Assembly (NCBI GenBank): GCA_038373885.1 | Contig: JAWZYV010013027.1 | Coordinates: 434,001-498,000, forward strand | Length of the DNA: 64,000 bases | DNA from: Cheiracanthium punctorium | Taxonomy: Eukaryota; Arthropoda; Arachnida; Araneae; Cheiracanthiidae | Direction: 5' to 3' | In this document: piece by piece, positions 1 through 11,758 of the stretch | Position numbering within the stretch: the stretch's first letter is position 1 | Layout of the letters: every line of letters starts with the position of its first letter | The notes under the pieces: model-generated | Database searches by the model: none | What the model was told of the DNA's origin: nothing | The model's input: only the letters and a program-made list of their open reading frames with translations | Made by a program: the position numbers and the translations under genes

Positions 1-1
1 C

Positions 2-287
2 TGGTCGGCAACCTCTACAGTTCTGAATCCCATCGAACACCTGTGGGATTTCGTTGGACGTGACATGATTCAAAAGCCACTGGCACAAACCATGGATGTT
101 CTGCGGACAGCAGTGGACGTGGCTTGATTCAAAAGCCACTGGCACAAACCATGGATGTTCTGCTGACAGCAGTGGACGTGGCTTGGTGGTAAAGATTACC
201 TTAGGCAACTATCAGCGAACTCATTGATAGCATGACTCGCCTGATTGAGGCTTGTTTAGCTGCCCGAAGTGGGCGCATTAGATACTA
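2..287 (+). pseudogene. Tc1/mariner-type transposase, C-terminal remnant
   Basis: The plus-strand frame from base 2 reads WSATSTVLNPIEHLWDFVGR, the C-terminal signature of Tc1-like DDE transposases. The glutamate of NPIEHLWD is the usual third catalytic acidic residue. The frame continues to a stop at 125-127, then is disrupted by a 59-bp tandem duplication whose length is not a multiple of three. A further stretch with stops ends in ACLAARSGRIRY and a terminal stop near 287. The window starts inside the gene, so the rest lies to the left. It is a dead copy. The family assignment is secure; the exact subfamily is not. Confidence 0.85.
67..184 (+). repeat. 59-bp tandem duplication inside the transposase remnant
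   Basis: Two head-to-tail copies (67-125 and 126-184) of the segment starting GATTCAAAAGCCACTGGCAC differ at about one position. The 59-bp period shifts the reading frame, so the duplication is a disabling lesion and looks recent compared with the decay around it. Confidence 0.9.
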
Positions 288-1380
288 AATAAATTGGTTT
301 ATGATGATTTTATATGTCTATTTTTTTAAGCATTTGCTTGTCCACCTCACAATTATCGGTCCTCAAATTTGCATAACACTACATGTATTATTTCTTGGTG
401 CTGCAATTCCACTGTTGAGGAACACGTGTCATTAGGTCCGTTACTTCCAAGGTATAAAGCTTAATCTCAACAACATCCATTTAGGCAAAAAATTTATACC
501 TGTATAGTTTAATTCTAGATATTGGAATGGTTTAAAGATTTTTTTTCTTGGTTGAAAATTTACGGGTCAACATAATTCCATGTCTATGTTAAAATCTCAG
601 TTGAATTAGTATGGGCGGCGCAAATCTGTTCCCCATTCAAAGTCAAGAATGGAAAGAAACGCTGGTTAACCCAACTGCAGAAGGAAGTAAGAACTGGCAG
701 GAAATCTAAGTCTGTGTTTTCCTTAAAAGTTTAAAAAAAAAAAAAAGTAAAAGAAAAGAAAATTACGTGTCATAAAATTTCATTGGTATTTTCATTTCAT
801 ACTGTACGATAGTCAATTTTAATGTATAATTTTCTCAATCAAGATAAATTTACATCAATTATCTCTTTCAATCAAGATAAATTTACATCTGGATTACGAA
901 ATCGAAATTCACTTTAAATGCTAACTTTCTGGTGACTTTTTAAAAAGTCGTATAAAAAATCAAATTTACATAAGATGTTGAAACGAAGGTTATTTGAAAA
1001 GCGGTCTCTGGAGTTTTCAATGATAGAAAGTTAATTTCCGGCTACATAAAATACGCAAAAAATATTGGGAAAAAAAGACAAAGCATTGAAATAATATTAA
1101 TAATAATTATAATGACAATAGTATTTTTTATCAACAATAACTGGTTGTTTTCGTATTTAGACAGAGTGCTGATTTTGACTTAGCTACGATGAATATTATA
1201 AGCATGTATAACGAACTAACAAACAATCAGACACATAACAAAACTGTTTCATATTTGTTGATAAAGAATTAAAATGGCGGCAAGGAAAGCCTATTTCTTC
1301 GTGTATTTAACTGCATTCAATACAATTTCATCTCTTCAAATTTTAATTAGAGCATCGTCTGATTAAGACAATCTTAGTTT
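288..1380. other. AT-rich non-coding DNA
   Basis: No supported gene or bounded element. There is a 32-bp-period local duplication of AATCAAGATAAATTTACATC (about 837-888), and the 3' flank of the Tc1-like remnant may hold its decayed terminal repeat. Confidence 0.5.
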
Positions 1381-1390
1381 TATTTTTAAC

Positions 1391-2578
1391 TTCTACCCGT
1401 GACTCCGTCCGCGTCGGCATTAGAATTAGGTCCAGAGCGATTGTCTGTGTCTGTCTGTAGATTAAGGTGGATTGACTGCTCTAGGGTCCTAGGGCTGTAG
1501 GGAGAATGCCCTCCGTGGTGGACTTTCTTTGGGATCCTCGCCCGTATTTACGCGAGCTTTCCGAAGAAACCACGAAAAACTCCGAACGGCTAGGTCGACA
1601 GGCGCAACTGGGGTTTAAACCTGGCACCTCCCGCCTTCCAGTTTCGAGAGTAAAACCTCTCAGCCACTGGTAGGACTAGAGATAACTGGTAGGTCCAGGT
1701 AGGACACTGGTAGGTCCAGAGAGAAATGAATCATATATGTGAATAGCAATAAAGAAATTGTTTGAAGACACCTCCGCTGTAGACAAAAAATACTGCATTT
1801 AAAAATTATTTACTTTTCGTCTATTTTAAATGAAATATAATAAATGGTATATGTAGACTGTAGAGTTACTGAATTTAGATCGGTTTAATTATTATTATTA
1901 TTATTATTTTTTTTTTTTTAAGCATTTGGCGAATGGAGAGAGTTACGACAATATTTACGAATTATTTTGAATGTTCCTGTGAATTACGCTGTAAGCATGA
2001 ATTTTATCCGATGTTACTATAGAATAGCGTAGCTTTCTATCAGTGAAAAAAAATTTTAGAATCGATTCAATAGTTACAGAGATGTCCATATAGTGTAATG
2101 TATTAGAATTATTTTGGGTGTTCCTTTAAAAGAACTATTTATACTATATGCATGAAAAGCAGACTATAATACTAAGGAATAGTGTAGTTTTCTATCAATG
2201 AAAAAAGTTTTAGAATCGGTCGAGTAATCTCAGAGATATCCATGGAGCGTAATGTAAGTCTTATGATTGTCCTTGTGAAAGAAAATTTGTCATATATATG
2301 CGGTGAAAGGTAGCCTACTTTCTAACAGTGAAAAAAGTTCTGGAATCAGTTCAGTAGTTAAAAATATAACCATGGATCATAATGTATAAAAATTATTTTG
2401 AGGGTCTTTGTAGAAGAACTATTTACACTGCATGCATGAAAGGTTGCCTATATGTTAATCCAGGGTATAAACTACCTTCATTCCAATTTTTAGCTAAATC
2501 CGTTCAACTGTTTTTGCGTAATTGAATAACAAACATCCAAACACATAAAAATACATATTTATAATATTAGTAGGATTT
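1391..2578 (+). repeat. Interspersed repeat family A, copy 1, with internal ~150-bp subrepeats
   Basis: Begins with CTACCCGTGACTCCGTCCGC and ends near AACATCCAAACACATAAAAA followed by TATAATATTAGTAGGAT. The same start, body and end recur at 36577-39550. Between about 1970 and 2480 the body is 3-4 diverged tandem units of 140-155 bp, each with the order 'spaced CTATTTA..ATGCATGAA', 'CTTTCTATCAGTGAAAAAA', 'TTTTAGAATCGG', 'ACAGAGAT' and 'GTAATGTATTAGAATTATTTTG'. Such 'TACCCGCGACTTCGTCCGCGT' starts are familiar from arthropod interspersed repeats, but I cannot name the class. A SINE interrupts this copy at 1438-1710. Confidence 0.7.
1438..1710 (-). mobile_element. tRNA-derived SINE, copy 1
   Basis: On the minus strand it has an RNA polymerase III A box (TGGCTGAGAGG, 1656-1666) and about 40 bp later a B box (GGTTTAAACCCC, near 1610-1622). 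A body and a CAGA-rich 3' tail follow, near 1440-1460. It is flanked by an 11-bp direct repeat TAGGTCCAGAG (1427-1437 and 1711-1721), as expected for LINE-driven retroposition. Short extra copies of GGTAGGTCCAG at 1669-1710 suggest slippage at the 5' junction. A diverged plus-strand copy lies at about 37195-37372. Confidence 0.8.
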
Positions 2579-2599
2579 GAAAATTTATGAATTTAAGAA

Positions 2600-2960
2600 A
2601 CGCATTTCAACTTAATTTTTTCATGTGCTTTTTATTTTGGGGGTAAAACTGACCCAATTTTCCTGAAATTGCATATTTTTTAAATGCACGCGATTCTGCA
2701 AATAGCATTTCTGCTTTATTTTAAAAGCATAAATCATTTTATGCGGGCGAAATTCTCCAAGCATGGCAACCTAAAAACTGTTTTAATTAATAAATAAAAA
2801 GTAATTAAATTTTTAAGATTCTGGTTCTCAGGCGCACATTACCGAACTCATAGGTTTATATGTTTAAATTTTCAGAGCTCAGCTGCGTGCTGTATATTTG
2901 TCTGGAGATCGCACACATATAGATTTACAAACATTCATTTTTAATATTATAGATAACAGC
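2600..2960 (+). repeat. Interspersed repeat family B, copy 1
   Basis: Shares an ordered set of segments with about 39780-40078 and, more weakly, 40080-40290: 'GCAAATAGCATTTCTGCTTTATTT', 'AAATCATTTTATGCGGGCGA', 'GCATGGCAACCTAAAAAC', 'AATAAAAAGTAATTAAA', and in the first two copies 'TTGTCTGGAGA..ACATTCATTTTTA'. It always follows family A, so it may be part of the same larger element. Confidence 0.6.
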
Positions 2961-4498
2961 ACATTGCAAGCCGAATTAAAAGTTTTCTGACTACGAAGAA
3001 GTCCTAAAATCCTATTAATTGTAATTATGTCAGTTTGTCATCATGTTTATGTAAATGAATACTTGTATTTTAGACTTTAATTTGATATTCCACATGCAGC
3101 CTTAATAATAAAAAAATATTTCCAAGAAAAATTATTACGGTTATTATTATTATTATTAATATAATTTAATTAATTTCTCTTGTTATTAGGATTTAAGTAA
3201 GAATATCATACTCTTTTTTCTTTATCTCCACTGAGCCGCCTATCATTTTCTTATTTTTTAATCCCCATTCTTACATTTAAAAAGGTTTACGATCCCTTTT
3301 ACAAAACTTGAAAATTTTACTAGTGATAGTGAACCCTTTGAGCTCGACATGTCAACAATTGGAAGAAAAAAAACCTAATTGAACTTCATTTCCATATGTC
3401 ATAGGTAGAAATACCATTATTTTTAGGCCTGCAAACTTTTATCTATTTATTTATATTGATTTTTAATAATATTTAAAAAATAATATTCATAATCAAGAAA
3501 TATTTATCAACTGTCATAATCTGGAGGAATTTTCAGCAGAATAATACATTTCTACGGCTAAACGAGAGCAAATGTTAGACACAAAAAATTAATTTTTATA
3601 CATAAAAGTAAAGCCGGGAAAGTTGGATTTTATGAGGAAAGGCTAAATTAATTTTCCATAAAATGCATATAAATTATGAAGAATATTTTTGGCAATAGTT
3701 TTTATCTTAATAGGCAGTAGGAAATGCAGTTATTTTAACTCCAAAGCCCTATTCGTACGCAAAGGGGTGGGGGGAGGTCAAACCTCCCCCGCCCACTTGC
3801 CGAAAATATTTTAACGTAAAGTCCACACAGTTTTCAATTTTTACACGAATATTATGCATTTTAGCATGAAGATTATGTCCATAACCTCCCTCCCCGCTTG
3901 AAAGAAGACTGGGTACTTTGGGTGCATATTTAGAACTCTTAAGTTTTATTTTAATGTATTCTACTCTGCTGCATCCTGCAACAATAAGGAACAATGTCTT
4001 CAGTACGTAAGATCCGATTGGGGTATTAACAAATCCTATGTATCGAAATTTATTGGAAGACTGCTAGTTACTAAGTCTACTTTTCCTAAGTTTACTTTGC
4101 GTGTTTTAGAACTTGAATTTCAAAATTACTGTTTGATAATTTTTATATAATTTCAAACTTTATCTACTGGTGATACTGCTCGCTAATTCATACATTTTGT
4201 TTAGGCATTTATATACATTTCTTTCTCTGAGATAAGCGGGATTTAAAAATTAGTTTGTTTATTATGACATAATTCTGAATTATCATTTAATTTATTCAAA
4301 CACAGCTGTAGAAACAAAATCATAAATACTTATGAAGTTAGACTTAACGCTATGCAAATAGTGAATATATTTTTGACATTGCCACACAAAATTTATAAAT
4401 TGTTCAAACTCAGCTTTTGCTGCTGAATAATACCTACATATTTATGAGGTTAGACTTGATACTATGAAAATTGTGAATACTTTTGAATATATATTGTA
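2961..4498. other. AT-rich non-coding DNA
   Basis: No supported gene. A small G/C-rich block at 3760-3910 (a GGGGGGAGG/CCTCCCCC inverted pair) breaks the AT-rich background and resembles the interior of the G-run hAT MITEs elsewhere in the window, but no termini can be assigned. Confidence 0.4.
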
Positions 4499-4509
4499 CA
4501 ATAAAAAAA

Positions 4510-5340
4510 CTCGGCTGTTCGAGCCTCGTCAGGGGTAGCCCCTGAACCCCCTTAATTTTTTAGTTTCATTATTGCCATATTAAAACGATATTAATTAACT
4601 TTGTCATTTTATCGCTCATCTTTCGCTCATCTTTCTTTCTCTTTTATCGCTCATCTTTCGACAATAGATACACACCTGATCCATTTTTCCAATCAATAAA
4701 GTTGGGTGTTCGTGATAATTAATTTCAGAACTGTATACAAATGCTTCTTTTTTCAGATTTTGAAAAGTACGCTGTCTAGAAGAGGAGGCCCTCGTTCGGG
4801 CATCATCTAGACGTGCTTTTGTCTGTTTTGCACTCTCACTTGCCCTGGAAGTAGAGGCCCTCGTTCGGGCATCATCTAGGCGTGCTTCTGTCTGTTCTGT
4901 ACTCTCACTTGCCCTGGATGTAGATGCCCTCTTTCGGGCATCATCTAGGCGTGCTTCCGTCTGCTCCACACTCTCACTTGTCCTGGATGTAGATGCCCTC
5001 GTTCGGGCATCATCTAGGCGTGCTTCCGTCTGCTCTACACTCTCACTTGTCCTGGATGTAGATGCCCTCTTTCGGGCATCATCTAGGCGTGCTTCCGTCT
5101 GCTCTACACTCTCACTTGTCCTGGATGTAGATGCCCTCGTTCGGGCATCATCTAGGCGTGCTTCTGTCTGTTCTGCACTCTCACTTGCCCTGGATGTAGA
5201 GGCCCTCGTTCGGGCATCCTCTAGGCGTGCTTCTGTCTGTTCTACACTCTCACTTGCCCTAGCTAATCGCTTCCGTTTCGTTTCAGAAGAATATTTCCCA
5301 TTGATTTTCGCTTTTTTTTGAAGCATAATCTTAAAAAGCC
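4510..5340 (-). mobile_element. Internally deleted Helitron-type element
   Basis: A minus-strand Helitron N-terminal coding segment (4616-5326) joins directly to a terminal region with a G/C hairpin, CAGGGG-TAG-CCCCTG, at 4530-4544. The same terminal region recurs alone at 44875-45000, which supports reading it as an element end. The rest of a Helitron (Rep and helicase domains) is missing, so the copy is non-autonomous. The exact ends (5'-TC, CTRR-3') could not be fixed. Confidence 0.6.
4616..5326 (-). pseudogene. Helitron protein N-terminus with 23-residue tandem repeats, truncated
   Basis: 236 codons. An N-terminal basic stretch (KRKRLARASES) leads into seven tandem 23-residue units (69 nt each) of the type RASESVEQTEARLDDARTRA + STS, rich in Glu, Arg and Gln and probably helical. 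A non-repeat segment with IGKMDQVCIYCRKM follows. This IGxMxxxCxxC motif precedes the Rep region in arthropod Helitron proteins. Just after the CxxC the frame runs into repeats of CGCTCATCTTTCG that belong to the element terminus and stops, so the remaining roughly thousand or more residues are gone. The repeat units differ by only a few substitutions, which fits slippage. Family assignment rests on the motif and on the known repeat style of these N-termini. Confidence 0.75.
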
Positions 5341-6580
5341 AGTCTTCACTTGATTAAAGCAACTGAATTTAAGAAACTAAAATTTTGAAACTAAACCGAA
5401 TTTTTGATAGTTGTGAAATACGAAAAAAATTGGAAACTAATTGGTCTGCTTTAGTCGCTAAAAGTCCTTCCCTTTGCTGTGGCGTTTTTTGGAAACATGG
5501 TGTCATAACAGATGCTTATTCATATCTTGAATTTTCACCGGAGGCCAGTACACGATGCTTTTTCGAAGATATAATTAAATTTGAAACACTCACAGAATAG
5601 AATATTAGGTTACACTTTTGATTTTGCGCCTTAAAAAAGATTCAGTAAAAATAAGATGAAATTCTAATTACAAAAATTCACAGAAAAACTTACATTTAAG
5701 TATCTTTTTATCTGTTGAAACGGTAAAACAAAAGTGAACGGCATGATAAGAGAAAAATAAAATGTTAAGAATATATCGAGCTGCTGTTAATTTTATATTT
5801 TAAAATGAGAAATTTAGATGTTGCCACATGTATAAGTTAGTTTTAAAATATTACTTTGGAGAACGTGTAAATAAAATTAAGATTTTCGCCTAACTCATTT
5901 TTAATCTCATGACGTCAAATTCGCGTCATTCTCAGTTGCAATGTCTAACATAAATTACTGAAAGAAGAAGAAAAAGGAAAAAAAAAAAAAAAAACCTAAC
6001 GTTGTTTTACTTTTCTACAGCATCTGGTGGAAATTTATTAGTTAGCTCGTGGTGTTATGTTTGTCAAAGCTTGAGCTAATTAAGATTTCTAATGCATTTA
6101 TAAACTCGTGACATCAAAATGAAGTCATTTCATTTATGTTATAGATCGCCAGGATATAGATGGTATGTCACATGATCACTATTTTACACAATCGGAAAAT
6201 GAAAGCGCTTTCTGAAGGCGAAAATTCTTCCGACAACGTTTAATCTATGACGTCACGTTCTGACCAGGGTAGTCGAATTTACTTATTTCACGCAAATCGG
6301 GACTTTGCCCAGAGCCCCGGCTCGAAATGGCCCCCAATTTCAAATGTTGTTCTTTTTTTATAACAAAATTTTATGAAAAATAAAACAAATTTCATAGATG
6401 GGGGGCCCCCAAATTCATCAATGCCCGGGGGCCCCTGTTGGTCATAATCAGGTCCTGTTTAACACCGCAATATATTTCCTGCGATTCGAAAACGTGTCCC
6501 GTTTAAAATCTCAATTGAAAATGAAAATAATGCTGGATAATTCACTGGTGAAGAAACAGCATTCAATTCTTTTTCTGACA
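5341..6580. other. AT-rich non-coding DNA with one G/C block
   Basis: No supported gene. At 6300-6440 paired blocks (AGCCCCGGCTCGAAATGGCCCC and GGGGGCCCCCAAATTC) look like the worn ends of a DNA transposon, but I found no clean target duplication. Confidence 0.35.
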
Positions 6581-6589
6581 ACGTTAAAT

Positions 6590-7560
6590 AAAATATAGAA
6601 TTATTTCCTGCGTGGCGTATGTTTTGCTTGTGAGTTCGTTATTCTGATTGAGTTTCGAAAGGGGTTTTAAACTCATGACATCAAAATCATGCACAACATT
6701 CAACATGCGAAAACACAGTTATTTTAAAGTAATTTTATTTATTTTTTTCCAACTGGCAACTTTAATCATTGTTACTGTCTCCAAGACAACCAAACCGCAA
6801 GATAACATACCGACATTTTTAAGCATCTGCTTTTGAAATAAAAATCCTTCTTTACATAAAAATTCGTAAAAAATCTCCTAATTAATATTTTCCTTTGGTT
6901 TCTCTTTTAAAAGAGGGCGAAATGTATGCTCCGTCATTTGACAAAATATAAAAAAGTTATGACGGATAGAATTCAAGATGCAGCAGTTTTAAAAATATTT
7001 TACGAAAGTCAGCGTGAAATTTAATTTTATTTGAAAAATCCCCAAAAATCTGCAAATTATGTTACACAGTCCGAACAAACAGTTTTGAAAAGCAAATTTT
7101 CTCCTCTATCCGATGATGTAAATATCGTTTTGTTGCGAGTGTAATTACTGGCGTTATTACGTATTAAGTGAAAAAAATCGCCAAAAATCGGACAAAACAC
7201 AAAATAAAACATTTTCTAATTCGATTTTCAAAAACATTGCTCCGAGGCGTGTTAGGATCTGTCCTAGTGAAGCCGTATGCAAAATTCGGTAAGTCTGCGA
7301 CCAACCGTCTCGGCGCATGCTCACGAATATGCTGAAATCGGACATTTGAGTAGCTTTCTGCCCTGAAAATTGCGAAAAATCGTTAAAAATTAGGGAACAT
7401 GTGGATTTTCAGAATTTTAAAGTAGCCTACGGCCTATTCTATGTCGTTTTACGTGTATGTGCAAAATTTGAAGCCGATCGGTCTGACGGTGTGGGAGGAG
7501 TTCCCGGACGAACAAACAAACAAACAAACTTTCACATTTATATAATAGATGGAATTGGTA
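6590..7560 (+). repeat. Interspersed repeat family C, copy 1
   Basis: Nearly 1 kb that is collinear with 42395-43110. Both copies share 'GCGTGGCGTA..TTTTGCTTG', 'TATTCTGATTGAGTTTCGAA', 'CCAAGACAACCAAACCGCAA', 'TCCTCTATCCGATGATG', 'ATTACTGGCGTTATT' and 'CCTAGTGAAGCCGTAT'. The copy ends in AACAAACAAACAAAC followed by TTTCACATTTATATAATAGAT, a tail like that of family A and of the segment at 40370-40400. That points to one related group of non-LTR-like or SINE-like repeats. No long open frame is present. Confidence 0.65.
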
Positions 7561-8071
7561 GTCATAAATTGGCAAATGTTTAAAAACTGTTAATGTGAAA
7601 TAACTGAAAATGTATTTTTTATTACAGATGAGTGATAGTGTAATTCTTTTCAATGTAGCTTTTTTGTACAGTTTTCCAAATTATTACAAAAACAGGCAAA
7701 AAAACTATACTAAAAAAAAATTTTTAATTCTTACCATTTGAACTACAAATGCAAGTGAAGTAAATGTCCGAGTCAGTTTACCAAATCTTCTCTCTAAATA
7801 CTGAAATAGCAAAACAAGTTTGTGAAGTATAAGTTTCAAAATTATACACTAAATGTAAACATTTAAATTTTCAATAATATATTTGCATTTTTTTTACGGT
7901 TTGTATGAATTCATAGAAAATCGTCGTAGTTGCAGATAATTTAGCTTAACCCAGGCACAGAATAGGAGGATCACCGTGTTAGTACCGTGAAGCTTTAATT
8001 TCAAAAAATTTGCAGACATTTAGAAAATAAAGCTGAGAAAACAAATAATTTTAAATTTTAAAGGCGTTAGA

Positions 8072-8850
8072 TTGTTAAGTGTATATCAATCAGAATCAAT
8101 TTTTGACTTGCACAGTTTTTTGTAGAACAACTTATGTAAAAACTCCAGTTAAATATCATTAAAATTTTAAGAAAGTATCGGCTTGAATACGAAACCAAAT
8201 ATCAGTTTTTACAGATACTGAACCATAACATTCTAAAATGCATAATGCTTAATGATAAAAATAAATATTTGTGGGTTTTTTTTTATACACCTCATCAGTT
8301 TGTGGCACCGTATCTCTAAAAGTAAGTATTTACGCAAAAGTATTATGAAAGGTCCCATAAAAAGACCTGAGTTCAATTAGGCTATTAGAACTAATTTAAA
8401 TGGAACTCAATATCTATTAACCTAAAGAATACTTCACTTCACCTATTATATATTGCTACCCGACTGGTACGACCCCTTTTCCTAGGTAAGTCAAAACGGT
8501 TAAAGAGTTAATTTAATCGTCGTTATTTCGTTGAAATTTAAGTTACAATGTAATCACACATATTTACGATGTACATTAAGCAAAATTGTACACTGGATTG
8601 TGTTTCTAGATGTTAATAGAACTAATTGGATGTATAAAATTAACGAAGTAAATACAACATTATTATATGCAGAAGAAAAGTCTTTTCAAAAGAATCAAGT
8701 TTATGTACTTGAATTGCACTAATCGAACTGCAATCTTGTTAAGTGAACATCTTTCAGAATCAATTTTTGACGCACAGTTTTCCAGCCGATTGCGTAGAGC
8801 AACTTATTGAGAAATTCCAGTTAAATATCATTAAAATTTTAAGAAAGTAC
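8072..8850 (+). repeat. Two direct copies of a ~105-bp segment, about 670 bp apart
   Basis: 8072-8180 and 8740-8848 both run from GTTAAGTG through CAGAATCAATTTTTGAC to AAATATCATTAAAATTTTAA + GAAAGTA with few mismatches and a small indel. No function is seen; it is a local segmental duplication or two repeat fragments. Confidence 0.7.
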
Positions 8851-9941
8851 TTCAATAAAAGATTTGATGTCACAGAATTTATGGTGCATTACTGATCTCT
8901 TCAGGGAAGAAGAAATTTTTTTCCTATCTACTATTTAAATCAATATCATGCATAAATACCCAACGAGAAATATTGATAACAACAATGCATTGTTCCGATA
9001 TAAATTATTACTGATATGATTTAATATTATGAACAATGTTTGCATTTATCTCAATATTTTGATTCGGAAAACACGAAAAATTTAATAGTGGAACTTTTAA
9101 TAAGTTTAAATGTTCTCTTCATCAAATAATCTTCCAAACATTAACAGAGTGAATTTAAAAAAACAGGGTGTGAACAAAGTATGCTTCAAGTACTTTAGTT
9201 TTAATAAGAGTATAGTATTACTGATAGAAGAAAACTTAATTACAAATCACAAGAAGATAAAGATCACAAGATAAAAATCACAAGTTTTTAGAGAAAATTC
9301 ATAAAAACTAAATAATTCAACCTTTATGGGTAAGTACTCACATGAATAATCGAAAGCTCATTGAATATCTCATATCACATATACATCAACATTTCCCCAA
9401 AAGTGTTGAAGATCAGTTTCATGCATTAAATTAACTTTCCGTTACATAGCGATTACATTCACTTAGCATCATCTTTTGCGAAGGTTGATTTAAGAATCCA
9501 ATCCCCTAAATTAATAAAATCCTCTAAATTTACGTACGGGATCTACGATAAAACTGAAAAATATTTTTTTTTAAACTTCCCTATTAAGCTTTACCAAATG
9601 TTAGCAATCACTTCTTCCTTGTCTTAAATCGATCAAGTAGAAAATACTTTCTGAGTGAAAAATAAAGCCAAAAAGCACATGCTTGCTTTAAAGTAGAAAC
9701 ACTATTCCAATGTGTCCGTTCATGAAATATCACGAATTAGTAAATTGCAGAAAAAAAATGTTACTGATTTTGTGCTGCATTTATTCTTTATCCACTGGTT
9801 CGTCTTTGCTTGAAACTTACTAACAATTCATTAAATTCTGGCAGACCGCTGTACATCAAAAATAATTTTAATAAAAAATGCTGGTATTTCTTTGGCATTT
9901 AGAGTATCGCGTGATTTTCTTTCGTAATTCCTGTGCAGCAT
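8851..9941. other. AT-rich non-coding DNA
   Basis: Nothing recognisable. Open frames here are short and have no known motif. Confidence 0.5.
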
Positions 9942-10020
9942 TTAACCCTTTGAGGCGCAACCCTTTCCCGATGATGAAAAAAGGGCAGCCGTTGCCATTG
10001 AGTGCGAACTACCTTCGATA
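9942..10020. mobile_element. Solo left arm of a piggyBac-type TTAA MITE
   Basis: TTAA followed by CCCTTTGAGGCGCAACCC and a segment (GGGCAGCCGTTGCCATTGAG) that matches the start of the complete MITE at 10064. No matching right end is seen, so this is a truncated relative lying about 110 bp from the complete copy in the same orientation. Confidence 0.6.
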
Positions 10021-10063
10021 CCTACCATGCACCCAATACAATGTAACATGCACTATCTTTTAA

Positions 10064-10457
10064 CCCTTTGAGACGCAACCCTTTCTCAATGCTGAAAAAT
10101 GGGCAGCCGTTGGACAGAAAGGGTCTCTAGATCTGTGGCACGCTATGAAAGTTTCGATCGTCCGCCATCTTGCTGGTAGTTAAGTCGAACGAAGGCAACG
10201 GCTGCCCTTTTTTCAGCATTGGGCAATCTATCTAGCTGTTCTCGCATTCTTCCATTTTTCAGCAGATGTCAGTGCTGTTAAAAATAATCGTGACCATTTT
10301 TACGGGAAATGACGTGTTAAAAAGTAAAGGATTCTCGTGGAGCTACTATGGCACCCGCAACTATTTTTATAGAAATCAAATCTATTCTTCGTGACTAACA
10401 ACAGTCAAAACGTCAGAGTTTGGTGTTCCCAGAGCGGGAACACTGCGCGTTAAAGGG
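10064..10457. mobile_element. piggyBac-type MITE, copy 1 (394 bp)
   Basis: Starts CCCTTTGAGACGCAACCC and ends in the complement of CCCTTTAACGCGC, flanked on both sides by TTAA (10060-10063 and 10458-10461), the hallmark target of piggyBac transposases. The interior matches 46069-46555 in inverse orientation (for example CGCCATCTTGCTGGTAGTTAAG, and the segment with 'GCAACTATTTTTATAGAAATC'). It is non-coding and would need a transposase supplied from elsewhere. Confidence 0.88.
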
Positions 10458-10539
10458 TTAAAATGCGATCCTCCGACATGATTTTTTCCTTTCCAGAGAC
10501 ATTGAAAAGTAATTTAAATCAGCATATATTTAATCTTCA

Positions 10540-10812
10540 TATCGCTGACACTTTTTAAAAAATAATTAAAAAATTTTGTACATATCACCTCATTAGTGTG
10601 AGGGACATATTTTACTAATTAGGAATTATTTTGTACGGGGGTCGTATACAAATTTAAAAAGTGTATTTTTTTTTAAATTAATGAGAGGATTTTTTTTTTC
10701 TTAACGGAGTCTTATTTCCGATTTTATTTTGAACATTTTTTCAACTTACATTGCACACTTATCTCTAATAGATAAAAAACTAAAGCCCGTTACCACCTTT
10801 TTTGGACACACT
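10540..10812 (-). mobile_element. Half copy of the TA-target element seen whole at 47631
   Basis: Matches the right half of 47631-48327: 'ATCACCTCATTAGTG', 'TTTTGTACGGGGGTCGTATAC', 'GGAGTCTTATTTCCGA' and 'CTAAAGCCCGTTA', ending at CTTTTTTGGACACACTTT. The other half is missing. Confidence 0.65.
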
Positions 10813-10814
10813 TT

Positions 10815-10980
10815 AAATAAAGTGGAACCCCGCTTAAGGGAATAGCCAATTTACCACGAAAATTCATTCTAATAAGCAGGATATTCTATTATTCGGGGTT
10901 TGGTGCATTGAAAATTTATTACAATAAGCGGTATATTCCTTTAACTGATATTCCATGAAGCAGTTTCGACTGTCCTCAGA
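10815..10980. repeat. Repeat family D, copy lacking the piggyBac MITE (empty site)
   Basis: In reverse complement this segment is collinear with 46038-46068 plus 46556-46690. At the position where the 46-kb copy carries a piggyBac MITE, this copy has a single TTAA (10941-10944) between GGAATATCAG and AGGAATATACCGC. It therefore serves as the unoccupied allele-like paralogue. The pattern of paired GG/CC-rich ends and 'AATAAGCGG' motifs suggests a decayed TIR element of its own. Confidence 0.75.
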
Positions 10981-11758
10981 ATTAATGTGAAACATACGCA
11001 CACATATCGTTTTAATATCTTCTATCGTTAATAATAATTCAGTATTTGTAATTATTCATGACTTAAGGAAATGTTGAAAGTCGTGAGTTTTCAAGATCAG
11101 TGTTAAAGGTAATTTATTTAGCATTACTCAATGTAAATAAACAATACTGATAGCATCTTTCAAGGGTATTAATTATTACACCGCAAACAATTAATCTTGT
11201 TGCAGAAATAAGCTATTGCTTAATCATAATAAAAATGAATGCATTTAAATATTCAGAAAACAGTCTTAAAGGACACACAAGTATTCAATTAAATTAGACT
11301 TATAAAGCGCTGACGCAAAAAAAAAAGACGGTTCTTGTAATCTGGAAATTTTTGTCTGAGTTTCATATAGTAGCTCCCAAACGGATAGACCATATTTTTT
11401 CCTTGAAAACTGGTTTAAGTACGATGATTCTTAGCAATGTGTTCAGTATTTTAATCAACATATGATTAATTAACTTCAGAGGAATACATTTTGAAGACTT
11501 TGTACATGACACAGTAGTTAACAAACTGATTGGTCAGTTTTAATGCGGTTTTTTTTCTTTGAAAGACAATTTAATCAAGACGGTTCTTGGGTATATAGTA
11601 TTGAATGACAGTCACTTCATCTATCAAAATATCTTAACAACCTTCCTTTGTACTAGTTTCTTCGTTTATTGATTTCTCCTAATGAAGTAGCATTAGGAGG
11701 ACCATGGTATTTCGTATAGCTGTGGATGGGGTCTTCTTTGTTGTCCTAACAGTTTCGA
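10981..11758. other. AT-rich non-coding DNA
   Basis: No supported gene or element was seen between the empty-site repeat and the AAGCTT-rich element. Confidence 0.5.

Noticed and set aside
4790..5260. CRISPR-like regular repeat pattern
   Set aside because: The 69-nt units are adjacent, contain no unique spacers and encode a continuous protein repeat of a Helitron N-terminus.
5385..5600. 71-codon plus-strand frame next to the Helitron
   Set aside because: Starts at a non-ATG codon, and I see no motif, splice signal or duplicate copy to support it.
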